Assembly (NCBI GenBank): GCA_903822975.1 | Contig: CAIJRD010000006.1 | Coordinates: 1-64,000 of the forward strand | Length of the DNA: 64,000 nucleotides | Origin: an uncultured Sinobacteraceae bacterium | Lineage (GTDB): Bacteria > Pseudomonadota > Gammaproteobacteria > Nevskiales > Nevskiaceae | Direction of reading: 5' to 3' | Shown here: positions 1-8,277 of the stretch, in pieces | Numbering within the stretch: the stretch's first letter is position 1 | Layout of the letters: each line of letters begins with the position of its first letter | Position numbers and translations under genes: made by a program | Notes under the pieces: generated by a model | What the model saw: the letters and a program-made list of their open reading frames with translations, nothing else | Told to the model about the DNA's origin: nothing | Database searches by the model: none

Positions 1-7
1 CAGGGCA

Positions 8-90
8 CCCTCGAACGGCTGTTTCGTTCGAGGGCGCAGACGCCGGGCACGTTTTCTTTGGTCACTTTCTTTGGCGTGTGCCAAAGAAAG
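8..90. repeat. Two intergenic palindromes (dispersed-element type)
   Basis: Two perfect inverted repeats are visible. The first has a 10-bp stem at 8-17/25-34 with a 7-nt loop. The second has an 11-bp stem at 65-75/80-90 (CTTTCTTTGGC, loop GTGT). The second lies in a CTTTGG/CCAAAG-rich context followed by a GC-rich GCCCGGCAGGGGC stretch. From memory, this style of palindrome is dispersed between genes in xanthomonads and some other gammaproteobacteria; I cannot test the copy number. Neither hairpin is followed by a T run, so neither is a good intrinsic terminator. Short ORFs crossing them look spurious. Confidence 0.6.
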
Positions 91-173
91 CGACCCGCCC
101 GGCAGGGGCGGAACCAAGCGATCAGTCAACCACGCAGACGCTCGCCTCGCACCTACGAACTTCCCAGCACAGA

Positions 174-373
<200 letters not shown>

Positions 374-449
374 CGCGCAAGCGGAGACGCGCACTCAGGG
401 CGCCGCGCGGCACCCCAGTGAGACGAGGAGCCTCAGCAAGACGCGCGCC

Positions 450-2609
450 TCAGAACGAATAACTGAAGCTCAGCGCAAGATTGTCTCGATCGCGCAGCGC
501 ATTGTTGGTGCCGCCACCGGTGTAAACCTGGTACATCAGCTGACTACCGAAATTCTGCGTCATCTTGATCTGCGTGCCGATCACGGCCGCCGTCACACCT
601 TGAATGAAGTTCTGCACGGGGAACGGCGCCGTGCCGGAGATATCGCGGAACAGCGCCAGCTGCGGTTTGAACGACCAGCCGAAGATCACGTCGTTGTACT
701 GCAGCTGTGCCGCGAGTCGCACGCCCCATGAAAACGAGGTCGCGAAATTGCTGGTTTGCTGCGTCGGATTCTGGCGTCGCGCATCGGGGACGCCGTTGTT
801 GCCGGTGCCATCCGCGCCGGGACTGTGATGCGTGTCGTTGGCGCCACCGCCGCCTTCGAATTGCAACTGATCGAGGTGCGGCAGGTTGTAGATCTGCGTG
901 AAGCCGACTTCGCTGATCAGGATGATCTGGTCGGCGCCGATCGGATTGGTGCGGATCGCGCGGATGCCGGTGAGATCGAACTGACCGACCTGCAAACGCT
1001 GATAGCCCGCGATGCGCTGTCCACCTTGGATGTCCTGATGCCGGTAGACGCTCAGATAGTCCGGCACCGCACTGCGCGAGCCGGGCAGCGTGTATGGGCC
1101 GAGCACGATGTCCTGTCGCGGAAACGCCGGTTGCAGTGCGGCGAAGACGACATCGGTGAGCTGCACCTGCACCGGCAGGTTCGGGCGGAACGAATATTCG
1201 CCGGCGAACGACCAGCCGAACGCCGTGGTGTTGAAGCTGAGTCCGAACAGATGAATGTTTTCCGGATAGTCGAGATACAGCTGTGCGGTGTCGATCGGAT
1301 TCGGTTCGAGCCCAACCGGATTCGCCAGCGCCACCGCCAATATCGGGTCGAGTGCATTCGACAGCGCCGGCAGCGGCGGCAGCCCCAGGAAGTTCAGCAG
1401 CGAGGCGGTGGTTTGCGTGCGCAGGCCGCCATCGAATCCACGGCAGGCCAGGGTTGCCGTCACCGCATTGGTCGAGTTGCGCGCGCAGGACTGCTGCGAG
1501 GCGATCGCGCTGATGTACGGAAAGCGGCTGTGATAATTCATGAAGTACAGACCCAACTCGGTGCCATCGTTGAGCCAGTCCGCGAGGTAGCTCAAGTGGA
1601 TGCCGTATTCGCCCTGGCTCTTCGCATAGCCGTAGCTTTCCGGCAGCACCGTCGCCGTGCGGCTCGACGCGCTGATCAAACCGAGAAAGCCCTGCGGATG
1701 GAACTGTCTGTTGGGATCTTCCGAATAGTTGCCGAGGCCGAGCAGCGCGTATTTGCCGCCGGCGGCGATGTCGTTGGTCGAGAAGAAACTGCCGTAGGCA
1801 TCCGGTTTCACAGGCTGCCAGGCGAATTGGTAGAACACGTCGGTGGTGAAGTGTTCGATCGGCTCGAACGACAGCGACAACAAGGGCACCGGCTGGAACA
1901 CTTCGCTGATTTCGCTGCCGGCCATGTGCAACATGTTGGCATTCGGCGGGTTGATCTCGTTGAGGCTGTTGAGCGCGACGAAGGTGCTCTCGCCCCAGTG
2001 CAACTGCTGCTCGCCGAGCGTGATTGTCGCCGGCCGCTGCCACAGGTTGTAGCTGAATTGCACGTAGGCATCGAGCAACTGGCCGCCGCCGGCGTACTGG
2101 CGCGTGATATCGCCGTTGCGATGTGTGGTCGCCGGTTGGTAGTGCGTGTCCGGATGTTGATCGTTGAAGTTGATGTTCTCGGCGTCGACAAAGCCGATGC
2201 CGCGTGCGCGCAACAGGAATTGGCTCCAGGTCACGCTCAGATCGGAATCGAGCTTGGTCGGTGCCGCGGTCAGGTGATACTGCTTGTAATTCAGATCGCC
2301 CTGATCATGGTTGGCGCCACTGAAACCGCCGGGCGCGTCGACCAGCCGCTGATTCGGCGCCGCGTTGCCGGTCAGGCTCATGCAGTTGTCGGCATCGCAC
2401 AGATGCTGCTGCCCCGGCAGATTGAGCTTGCCGATCAGGCGCGAATCCGGCTTTTCCAGACGCAGGTCCGCGCCGGTGCTGAGGCTGCTGTTGAGATCGA
2501 CCGCCACATCGCCGAACTGAAAGCTCGCCGCCTGTGCGACGTCGAAGGCAGCAACGGACAACACCAAAAAAAACAGACAAGGTCCCAAGCGTGGGCGACA
2601 TCCCTTCAT
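450..2609 (-). CDS. DUF1302 family outer-membrane protein
   Basis: The 719-residue product begins with a signal peptide (residues 1-27, ending AQA) and is predicted to form an outer-membrane beta-barrel; the last residue is Phe, as in many barrel proteins. The sequence (LRLEKPDSRLIG start of the barrel, GEQQLHWGESTF, INPPNANMLHMAGSEI) matches the DUF1302 family. Family members are often encoded beside DUF1329 proteins, RND transporters and acyl-CoA enzymes for hydrophobic substrates; their biochemical role is unproven. I chose the ATG at 2609 because AAGGAGG lies at 2614-2620 just before it; an in-frame start at 2645 has no such site. Two Cys pairs (CDADNC and about residues 390-403) may form disulfides. 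It is divergent from the acyl-CoA synthetase at 2814. Confidence 0.85.
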   Translation of the reverse strand: MKGCRPRLGPCLFFLVLSVAAFDVAQAASFQFGDVAVDLNSSLSTGADLRLEKPDSRLIGKLNLPGQQHLCDADNCMSLTGNAAPNQRLVDAPGGFSGANHDQGDLNYKQYHLTAAPTKLDSDLSVTWSQFLLRARGIGFVDAENINFNDQHPDTHYQPATTHRNGDITRQYAGGGQLLDAYVQFSYNLWQRPATITLGEQQLHWGESTFVALNSLNEINPPNANMLHMAGSEISEVFQPVPLLSLSFEPIEHFTTDVFYQFAWQPVKPDAYGSFFSTNDIAAGGKYALLGLGNYSEDPNRQFHPQGFLGLISASSRTATVLPESYGYAKSQGEYGIHLSYLADWLNDGTELGLYFMNYHSRFPYISAIASQQSCARNSTNAVTATLACRGFDGGLRTQTTASLLNFLGLPPLPALSNALDPILAVALANPVGLEPNPIDTAQLYLDYPENIHLFGLSFNTTAFGWSFAGEYSFRPNLPVQVQLTDVVFAALQPAFPRQDIVLGPYTLPGSRSAVPDYLSVYRHQDIQGGQRIAGYQRLQVGQFDLTGIRAIRTNPIGADQIILISEVGFTQIYNLPHLDQLQFEGGGGANDTHHSPGADGTGNNGVPDARRQNPTQQTSNFATSFSWGVRLAAQLQYNDVIFGWSFKPQLALFRDISGTAPFPVQNFIQGVTAAVIGTQIKMTQNFGSQLMYQVYTGGGTNNALRDRDNLALSFSYSF

Positions 2610-2813
2610 GACTCCTCCTTGGCCGGCTGCAATGCACACCGACAATTTTTATTTCCCGACGTTAACGGTCGCGGCTTGTCGCAGCATTGACCAACGGGCA
2701 CGAAGGCTTGGCGCCACGGTGAGCACCGCATGCGGCGCGAGCCGCTAGGCTACCCTGCGACGCGTGCTTCGTTCACAGGCCACGCGGCCAACCCAGAGAC
2801 CTATTTTCTTGCG

Positions 2814-4634
2814 ATGACGACCGCCGACGACCAAGTGCACTTCACCTCGCTGCTGCGCAGTGCCGTGCACGGCGTGCCGCAAAGCCTGGGCATCGGCCGC
2901 GGCTTATGGAATCTGCTGACCATTTCGACCAGCAGTCGCGCATCGATCGGCTTGCGTCTGGAGCGACTCGCGCGCAAACAGCCCAGCGCCACCGCGCTAC
3001 TGTTCGAAGATCGTCGCTGGACCTATCTCGAATTCAACGCCTGGGCTAATCGCTGCGCCGGCGCCTTTCGCGCACAGGGCATCGGCCGCGGTCAGGTCGT
3101 TGCGATCCTGATGGAGAACCGTCCCGAGGTGCTCGCCTGCGTGGCCGGTTGCGTCAAGCTCGGCGGCATCGCGGCGATGTTGAATCACAACCAACACGGT
3201 GCCGCGCTGGCGCAGGCCATCGCGATGGCCAAGCCGCGCGTGCTGGTAGTCGGTGCCGAATGCCGCAAGGCGATCGAATCCACCGACCTGCAGCCGCCGG
3301 CGAAGAGCGATCGCACATCACCTTGCACGTTCTTCTGGGAAGGTAGCGGCGTCGTGCCGCGCGGCTATCGCCGCCTTGCCGCCGATCTCGCGCAGCAGTC
3401 CGATGCGAATCCGCGCGAAACCGCCGACGTGCTGGCGAGCGACGCGGCGTTTCACATCTACACCTCCGGCACCACGGGGCTGCCAAAAGCGGCTGTGATG
3501 ACGCATTACCGCTGGCTCAAGGGCATGGCCGGGCTCGGTCAGGCGGCGATGCGACTGAAGCCGGACGACGTTCTGTACTGCCCGCTGCCGCTGTACCACA
3601 ACAATGCGCTGACCGTGTCCTGGGGTGCGGTACTCGGTGCCGGTGCCGCGCTGGCACTCGGCCGCAAGTTCAGCGCAACGCGCTTCTGGGACGAGATCCG
3701 CCGTTACGACGCCAGCGCGTTCTGCTACATCGGCGAACTATGCCGCTACCTGTTGAACCGGCCGCCGTCGGCTCAGGATCGTCAGCATCGTGTGCGCATC
3801 GCGGTCGGCAATGGTCTGCGTCCCGAATTGTGGGACGCGTTCCAGCAGCGCTTCGCGATCGAGCGTATCTGCGAGTTCTACGGCGCCAGCGAGAGCAACC
3901 TGGCGTTCGTCAACGTGTTCGACATTCCGCGCACCGCCGGCTTCTGCCCGATGCCGTACGCCATCGTCGAGTTCGATGTCGACCGCGAAGAAGCGCCGCG
4001 TGATGCGAAAGGGCTGATGCGCAAGGTCGAAGCCGGCGGTGTCGGTCTGTTGATCACCGAAGTCGCCAAGCGCTATCCGTTCGACGGCTACACCGATCGC
4101 AAGGCCAGCGAAGCCAAGCTGCTGCACGATGTGTTCAAGCGCGGCGATGTCTGGTTCAACACCGGCGATCTCGTACGCGACCAAGGCTGGCGCCACATCC
4201 AGTTCGTCGATCGTATCGGCGATACCTTCCGCTGGAAGGGCGAGAACGTCGCCACCACCGAAGTGGAGGCGGCGCTGAATGCGTTCCCGCAGGTCGAACA
4301 GGCGGTGGTCTACGGCGTGCTGGTGCCCGGCGCAGACGGCCGTGCCGGCATGGCGGCGCTGAGCTGGCGCGAAGGCGAGTTCAATGGCGCCGCACTCGCG
4401 GCACATCTGTTCAAGCAGTTGCCGGCGTATGCGGTGCCGCTGTTCATTCGCTTGCGCGAACAGCAGGAAGTGACCGGCACGTTCAAATACCGCAAGGTCG
4501 AACTGAAGCGCGAGGCTTACGATCCCGCGCGGGTCGATGAACCGCTCTATTACTTACGCGAATCCTCGCGCAGCTACGAGCCGCTCGATGCCGCAGCCTA
4601 CGCCGCCCTGGTCGGATCGCCCGCGACCGTCTGA
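2814..4634 (+). CDS. FATP-type long-chain acyl-CoA synthetase
   Basis: This 606-residue adenylate-forming enzyme should activate long- or very-long-chain fatty (or steroid side-chain) acids to CoA thioesters with ATP. The AMP-binding signature YTSGTTGLPKA is at about residue 216, FYGASESN at about 356, GDTFRWKGENV at about 468 and the FATP-like C-terminal TGTFKYRKVELK at about 554. Length and the last two motifs fit the FATP/FadD6 branch rather than classical FadD. An in-frame ATG at 2730 would add 28 residues without homology-like character; neither start has a clear ribosome site, so the start is uncertain. It is the first gene of a run leading to two acyl-CoA dehydrogenases, which points to beta-oxidation. 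The exact substrate cannot be read from sequence. Confidence 0.88.
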   Translation: MTTADDQVHFTSLLRSAVHGVPQSLGIGRGLWNLLTISTSSRASIGLRLERLARKQPSATALLFEDRRWTYLEFNAWANRCAGAFRAQGIGRGQVVAILMENRPEVLACVAGCVKLGGIAAMLNHNQHGAALAQAIAMAKPRVLVVGAECRKAIESTDLQPPAKSDRTSPCTFFWEGSGVVPRGYRRLAADLAQQSDANPRETADVLASDAAFHIYTSGTTGLPKAAVMTHYRWLKGMAGLGQAAMRLKPDDVLYCPLPLYHNNALTVSWGAVLGAGAALALGRKFSATRFWDEIRRYDASAFCYIGELCRYLLNRPPSAQDRQHRVRIAVGNGLRPELWDAFQQRFAIERICEFYGASESNLAFVNVFDIPRTAGFCPMPYAIVEFDVDREEAPRDAKGLMRKVEAGGVGLLITEVAKRYPFDGYTDRKASEAKLLHDVFKRGDVWFNTGDLVRDQGWRHIQFVDRIGDTFRWKGENVATTEVEAALNAFPQVEQAVVYGVLVPGADGRAGMAALSWREGEFNGAALAAHLFKQLPAYAVPLFIRLREQQEVTGTFKYRKVELKREAYDPARVDEPLYYLRESSRSYEPLDAAAYAALVGSPATV

Positions 4635-4786
4635 GCGGCGGACGCCGCCGGCGTCGGCGTCATTCGGTCTGCAGTCGAATCGTCCGCTTGGTTACCTTGC
4701 GCATCGCAGCGGAAACCGGGCTCGAATGGGCGCCGACAGATTCTGCGAGCCGCTGAAGGGTAGTGCCGTGCGTCCGCGGGTTCGGC

Positions 4787-4885
4787 GCGCGTCGAACCCG
4801 CGTCGAACCCGCGTCCAACGCGCATCCAGTGCGCATCAAGTGCGCATCCAACGCGCGTTGAACTCGCATCCAGCGCGCATGCAAC
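4787..4885. repeat. 11-bp tandem array, nine degenerate units
   Basis: Nine consecutive 11-bp units run from 4787 to 4885, varying around GCGCRTCNAAC (for example GCGCGTCGAAC, GCGCATCCAGT, GCGCATCCAAC). The array sits in the 361-bp space between the acyl-CoA synthetase stop and the GTG of the SRPBCC gene. The rest of that space (4635-4786, 4886-4995) shows no gene. The 11-bp period places the units on nearly the same face of the helix, which could mean repeated protein binding or simply slippage. Confidence 0.88.
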
Positions 4886-4995
4886 TGTGACCTTCAGTGA
4901 CCTTGCGGACAGTGTTTGCCGCCGGTGCGGACACTCTTTTTCCGCCTGCGGAATGCCAAGCTGCGCGCCTCTCGAACACTCAGGAATCGACGTCC

Positions 4996-5544
4996 GTGAA
5001 GGTCAAGATCGCGATCGAACGCAGTCTCGTCGTGGCGCTGCCATACAAGCAGGTGACGCCGCTGTTGCAGGATCTGGAGCGCACCATCGGCCGATTTCCG
5101 AAACTGCGGCAGTTGACCCGCATCGGCGACAACGCCTATCGCTGGGATATGCATCCGATCGGTTCGAAGCTCGCCAACATCAGTCACGCGGTCAGCTACG
5201 GCGCGCAGTATCACGTCGATCCGAAAAAGGGATTGGTGCGCTGGGACGCCATGCCGAAGCAGGGCAACGCCAGCATCGAGGGCTGCTTCAGCCTGCATGG
5301 CGATGACGAGCAGACACGACTTGAGTTTCAGGTCGAAGGCGAGCTTTACGACGTACCGGTGCCGCTGCTGTACCGTCCGATTGCGCCGGCCTTCATCCAG
5401 GGCCGCTTCAGCGCCTTGGTCGACATCTTCCTGGAACGCACCGGTGACGCCTTGGCGTTGCCGGAGAGCACAATCAACGCCGCACGAAAGTCGGTGCAGA
5501 CCACCACCAAACACACGGCCAAGCAGGGCAAGGGATCTCGATGA
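4996..5544 (+). CDS. SRPBCC-fold (START/polyketide-cyclase-like) protein
   Basis: The 182-residue protein looks like a small single-domain SRPBCC (helix-grip) protein, a fold that holds hydrophobic ligands in a deep cavity. Visible support is the N-terminal strand VKVKIAIERSL, an alternating strand pattern (ISHAVSYGAQYHVD, LEFQVEGELYDVPVP) and a long C-terminal helix from about residue 128. I chose the GTG at 4996, preceded by AGGAA at 4982-4986; an in-frame GTG at 4897 would add 33 residues of no clear character. The stop overlaps the next start (ATGA at 5541), so it is translationally coupled to an acyl-CoA dehydrogenase. The context suggests lipid or acyl-CoA binding, but no ligand can be named. 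Confidence 0.7.
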   Translation: MKVKIAIERSLVVALPYKQVTPLLQDLERTIGRFPKLRQLTRIGDNAYRWDMHPIGSKLANISHAVSYGAQYHVDPKKGLVRWDAMPKQGNASIEGCFSLHGDDEQTRLEFQVEGELYDVPVPLLYRPIAPAFIQGRFSALVDIFLERTGDALALPESTINAARKSVQTTTKHTAKQGKGSR

Positions 5545-6857
5545 AACCCGCAGAAAAGATGATGGAGCGCGGTTTGCGCCTGATCAACCGCGTGGCGGGC
5601 TCCAGCGCAATCGATCGCCTGGGCCTGCGCAAGCCGATGGAAACGTTGTTGTACCAGGGCGCGAAGAACGGCTTTCGCACGGCCGGCGCAGCGGCGCGTA
5701 CGTTTGCGGCCACGCAGAAACTGCTGCGCCCGGCGCGACTCGGCGCAGCACGCGGCGCCGAGCTGTTCGATCTGTCGCCGACCGAAGAGCAGCAGATGCT
5801 GCGCGAAGCCGTGCAGAGTTTCGCGCTCGAGCAATTGCGTCCCGCGGCGCAGGCCGCCGACGCTGCGTGTGCAGCACCGGTTGAATTGTTGCAACAGAGC
5901 AGCGAGCTCGGCATCGCGCTGATGGGCGTGCCGGAAGAACTCGGCGGCGCCGGCAATGAGCGTTCGGCGATGACCAATGTGCTGGTCGCCGAGGCGATGG
6001 CGCAGGGCGATCTCGGTCTTGCAGTGGCTTGCCTCGCGCCGGCCGCCGTCAGCACGGCACTGGTGCTGTGGGGCTCCGCGACGCAGCAGGCGAAGTACCT
6101 GCCAGCGTTTGTCGGCGAGAACCTGCCGGCGGCAGCGCTCGCGCTGCAGGAGCCGAGCGTGCTGTTCGATCCGTTCAAGCTGGCAACCAAGGCGCGCAAG
6201 CAAAACGGCGGTTACGTGCTCGACGGTGCGAAGTCGCTGGTACCGCGCGCAGCGTCGGCCGAGTTGTTCATCATCGCCGCGGAACTCGAAGGTCAGGGTC
6301 CGGCGCTGTTCCTGGTGGAGTCATCGACGCGCGGCCTGTCGATCGAAGCCGAGCCGTCGATGGGCCTGCGTGCGGCCGCCACCGGCCGCGTGATTCTGGA
6401 AGGCGTGCAGCTGCCGGCCGATGCATTGCTCGGTGGCGCCGATGCGGGAACCTACGCCGATTGCGTACAGCTCGCGCGACTGGGCTGGTGTGCGCTCGCC
6501 GTCGGCACCGCACAGGCTGCACTCGATTACCTGATTCCCTACGTCAACGAGCGCATCGCCTTCGGCGAGCCGATCAGCCATCGTCAGGCCGTCGCATTCA
6601 ACGTCGCCAATATTGCGATCGAACTCGAAGGCATGCGTCTGCTGACGTATCGCGCCGCCAGCCGCGCCGAGCGTGGCCTGCCATTCGCGCAGAACACCGC
6701 GCTGGCGCGCCGCCTGTGTGCCGACAAGGGCATGAGCATCGGTAGCGATGCGGTGCAGCTGCTCGGCGGTCACGGCTTCATCAAGGAACATCCGGCCGAG
6801 CGCTGGTACCGCGATCTGCGTGCGGTGGGTCTGTGCGAAGGCGTGCTGCTGGTCTAG
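5541..6857 (+). CDS. Acyl-CoA dehydrogenase-like protein (divergent)
   Basis: The 438-residue protein has an N-terminal extension of about 75 residues, then the three-part acyl-CoA dehydrogenase fold (helical SPTEEQQMLREAVQSF, central strands, C-terminal helices with VQLLGGHGFIKEHPAERWYRD). The usual FAD/substrate signature TEPxxGSD is replaced by LQEPSVLFDP at about residues 196-205. The protein stops shortly after CEGV, where most members have YEGT plus another 25-30 residues. The likely catalytic Glu is kept. It is coupled to the upstream SRPBCC gene by ATGA and followed 8 bp later by a second, canonical dehydrogenase. The pair may form a mixed complex; alternatively this copy acts alone on an unusual acyl-CoA. 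Confidence 0.85.
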   Translation: MKPAEKMMERGLRLINRVAGSSAIDRLGLRKPMETLLYQGAKNGFRTAGAAARTFAATQKLLRPARLGAARGAELFDLSPTEEQQMLREAVQSFALEQLRPAAQAADAACAAPVELLQQSSELGIALMGVPEELGGAGNERSAMTNVLVAEAMAQGDLGLAVACLAPAAVSTALVLWGSATQQAKYLPAFVGENLPAAALALQEPSVLFDPFKLATKARKQNGGYVLDGAKSLVPRAASAELFIIAAELEGQGPALFLVESSTRGLSIEAEPSMGLRAAATGRVILEGVQLPADALLGGADAGTYADCVQLARLGWCALAVGTAQAALDYLIPYVNERIAFGEPISHRQAVAFNVANIAIELEGMRLLTYRAASRAERGLPFAQNTALARRLCADKGMSIGSDAVQLLGGHGFIKEHPAERWYRDLRAVGLCEGVLLV

Positions 6858-6865
6858 GAACTCAA

Positions 6866-8077
6866 ATGATCAATCTCGAAACACCGAAGAAGTTCAGCGG
6901 CCTGGTGATGCAGGCGCAGCAAGTGGCCGCGCAGATGTTCCGGCCGATCTCGCGCAAGTACGATCGCGCCGAACACGCGTATCCGAAAGAGCTCGACATG
7001 CTCGCCTCGTTGCTCGACGGCCTCAACGCCGCCGGCGGCACCGGCGGTGCGGGTGCCACCGCGGTGCGCCGCGATACCTCGCCGGACAGCGGCGAGAATC
7101 GCAACGGCAGCAACATGTCCACCGTGCTGGGCGCAATCGAATTGTGCTGGGGCGATGTCGGCCTGCTGCTGTCGATGCCGCGACAAGGGCTCGGCAACTC
7201 GGCCATCGCCAGCGTCGCCAACGAAGAACAACTGGCGCGCTTCAAGGGCCGCTGGGCCGCGATGGCGATCACCGAACCCGGCTGCGGTTCGGACTCTGCG
7301 GCGATCCGCACCACCGCGGTGAAAGACGGCGACGACTACATTCTCAACGGCGAAAAAATCTACGTCACGGCCGGCGACCGCGCCGAACTGGTCGTCGTGT
7401 GGGCAACGCTTGATCGCAACGTCGGCCGCGCCGCAATCAAATCCTTTGTTGTCGAAAAAAACACGCCGGGTTTTGAACTGGTGCGGCTTGAGCACAAGCT
7501 CGGCATCCGCGCGTCCGATACCGCCGCGTTCGTGCTGAAAGATTGCCGCGTGCCGGCGAAGAACCTGCTCGGCGATCCGGAGATCAACGTCGAGAAAGGC
7601 TTTGCCGGCGTCATGCAGACGTTCGACAACACGCGACCGCTGGTTGCCGCGATGGCGATCGGCCTGACCCGCGCCTGTCTGGAGGAAACCCGCAAGGCGC
7701 TGAGTGCTGCGGGCATCGAGATCGACTATCAGCATCCGTCCTTGACTCAGAGCGCGGCCGCCGCTGCGTACATCGGTATGGAAGCCGACTACGAAGCCGC
7801 GCGACTGCTGACGTTGCAGGCCGCGTGGATGGCCGACAACCGCAAGCCGAATTCGCTGCAGGCATCGATGGCGAAAGCCAAGGCCGGACGCACCTGTGTC
7901 GACGTCGCGCTGCGCTGCGTGGAACTCTGCGGCAGCCTCGGCTACGGCGAAGGCAGCCTGCTGGAGAAGTGGGCGCGCGACGCCAAGATTCTCGATATCT
8001 TCGAAGGCACGCAGCAGATCCAGGTGCTGATCATCGCGCGGCGCCTGCTCGGCAAAACCTCGTCCGAACTGCGCTGA
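6866..8077 (+). CDS. Acyl-CoA dehydrogenase (canonical)
   Basis: The 403-residue flavoenzyme should introduce the alpha-beta double bond into an acyl-CoA. It has an intact FAD/substrate signature TEPGCGSDSAAIRT (about residues 133-146), GEKIYVTAGDRAE, and the C-terminal IFEGTQQIQ carrying the catalytic Glu. The ATG at 6866 is preceded by AGGAA at 6856-6860 directly after the upstream stop; an ATG at 6833 lies inside the previous gene and is less likely. It is the last gene of the lipid run and is followed by a probable terminator at 8170. Its complete motifs contrast with the degenerate neighbour, which suggests the two are not recent duplicates. Confidence 0.9.
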   Translation: MINLETPKKFSGLVMQAQQVAAQMFRPISRKYDRAEHAYPKELDMLASLLDGLNAAGGTGGAGATAVRRDTSPDSGENRNGSNMSTVLGAIELCWGDVGLLLSMPRQGLGNSAIASVANEEQLARFKGRWAAMAITEPGCGSDSAAIRTTAVKDGDDYILNGEKIYVTAGDRAELVVVWATLDRNVGRAAIKSFVVEKNTPGFELVRLEHKLGIRASDTAAFVLKDCRVPAKNLLGDPEINVEKGFAGVMQTFDNTRPLVAAMAIGLTRACLEETRKALSAAGIEIDYQHPSLTQSAAAAAYIGMEADYEAARLLTLQAAWMADNRKPNSLQASMAKAKAGRTCVDVALRCVELCGSLGYGEGSLLEKWARDAKILDIFEGTQQIQVLIIARRLLGKTSSELR

Positions 8078-8169
8078 GTCTGGTGTCGGCTTCGGGCCGC
8101 ATCACTGCGGCCTGAATCGATCGAGATAAGCACGGAAGGTGCCGCGCCGGTTCGATGTTCATATCGCCG

Positions 8170-8204
8170 GCGCTGCTTCGGAAGAACGCTCCGCAGCGCT
8201 TTTT
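8170..8204 (+). terminator. Probable intrinsic terminator of the acyl-CoA dehydrogenase run
   Basis: GCGCTGC (8170-8176) pairs with GCAGCGC (8193-8199), with a possible inner GGA/TCC pairing, and is followed at once by five T residues (8200-8204). It lies 93 bp after the dehydrogenase stop, in the convergent space before the VOC gene. A second hairpin without a T run is at 8095-8112 (GGCCGCA, loop TCAC). Confidence 0.6.
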
Positions 8205-8277
8205 GTGGCCGCGCGAGGCTCGGCGGTCAGTTTCATCGCGTCACTGCACGCGTCACTCCGAGCATCGGCGCCTTCGA

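Noticed and set aside
756-2690. 644-codon ORF antisense to the DUF1302 gene
   Set aside because: GC-rich codon bias opens the antisense frame; composition is Arg/Gln/Val/Glu-rich without domains, and the opposite strand has a clear gene.
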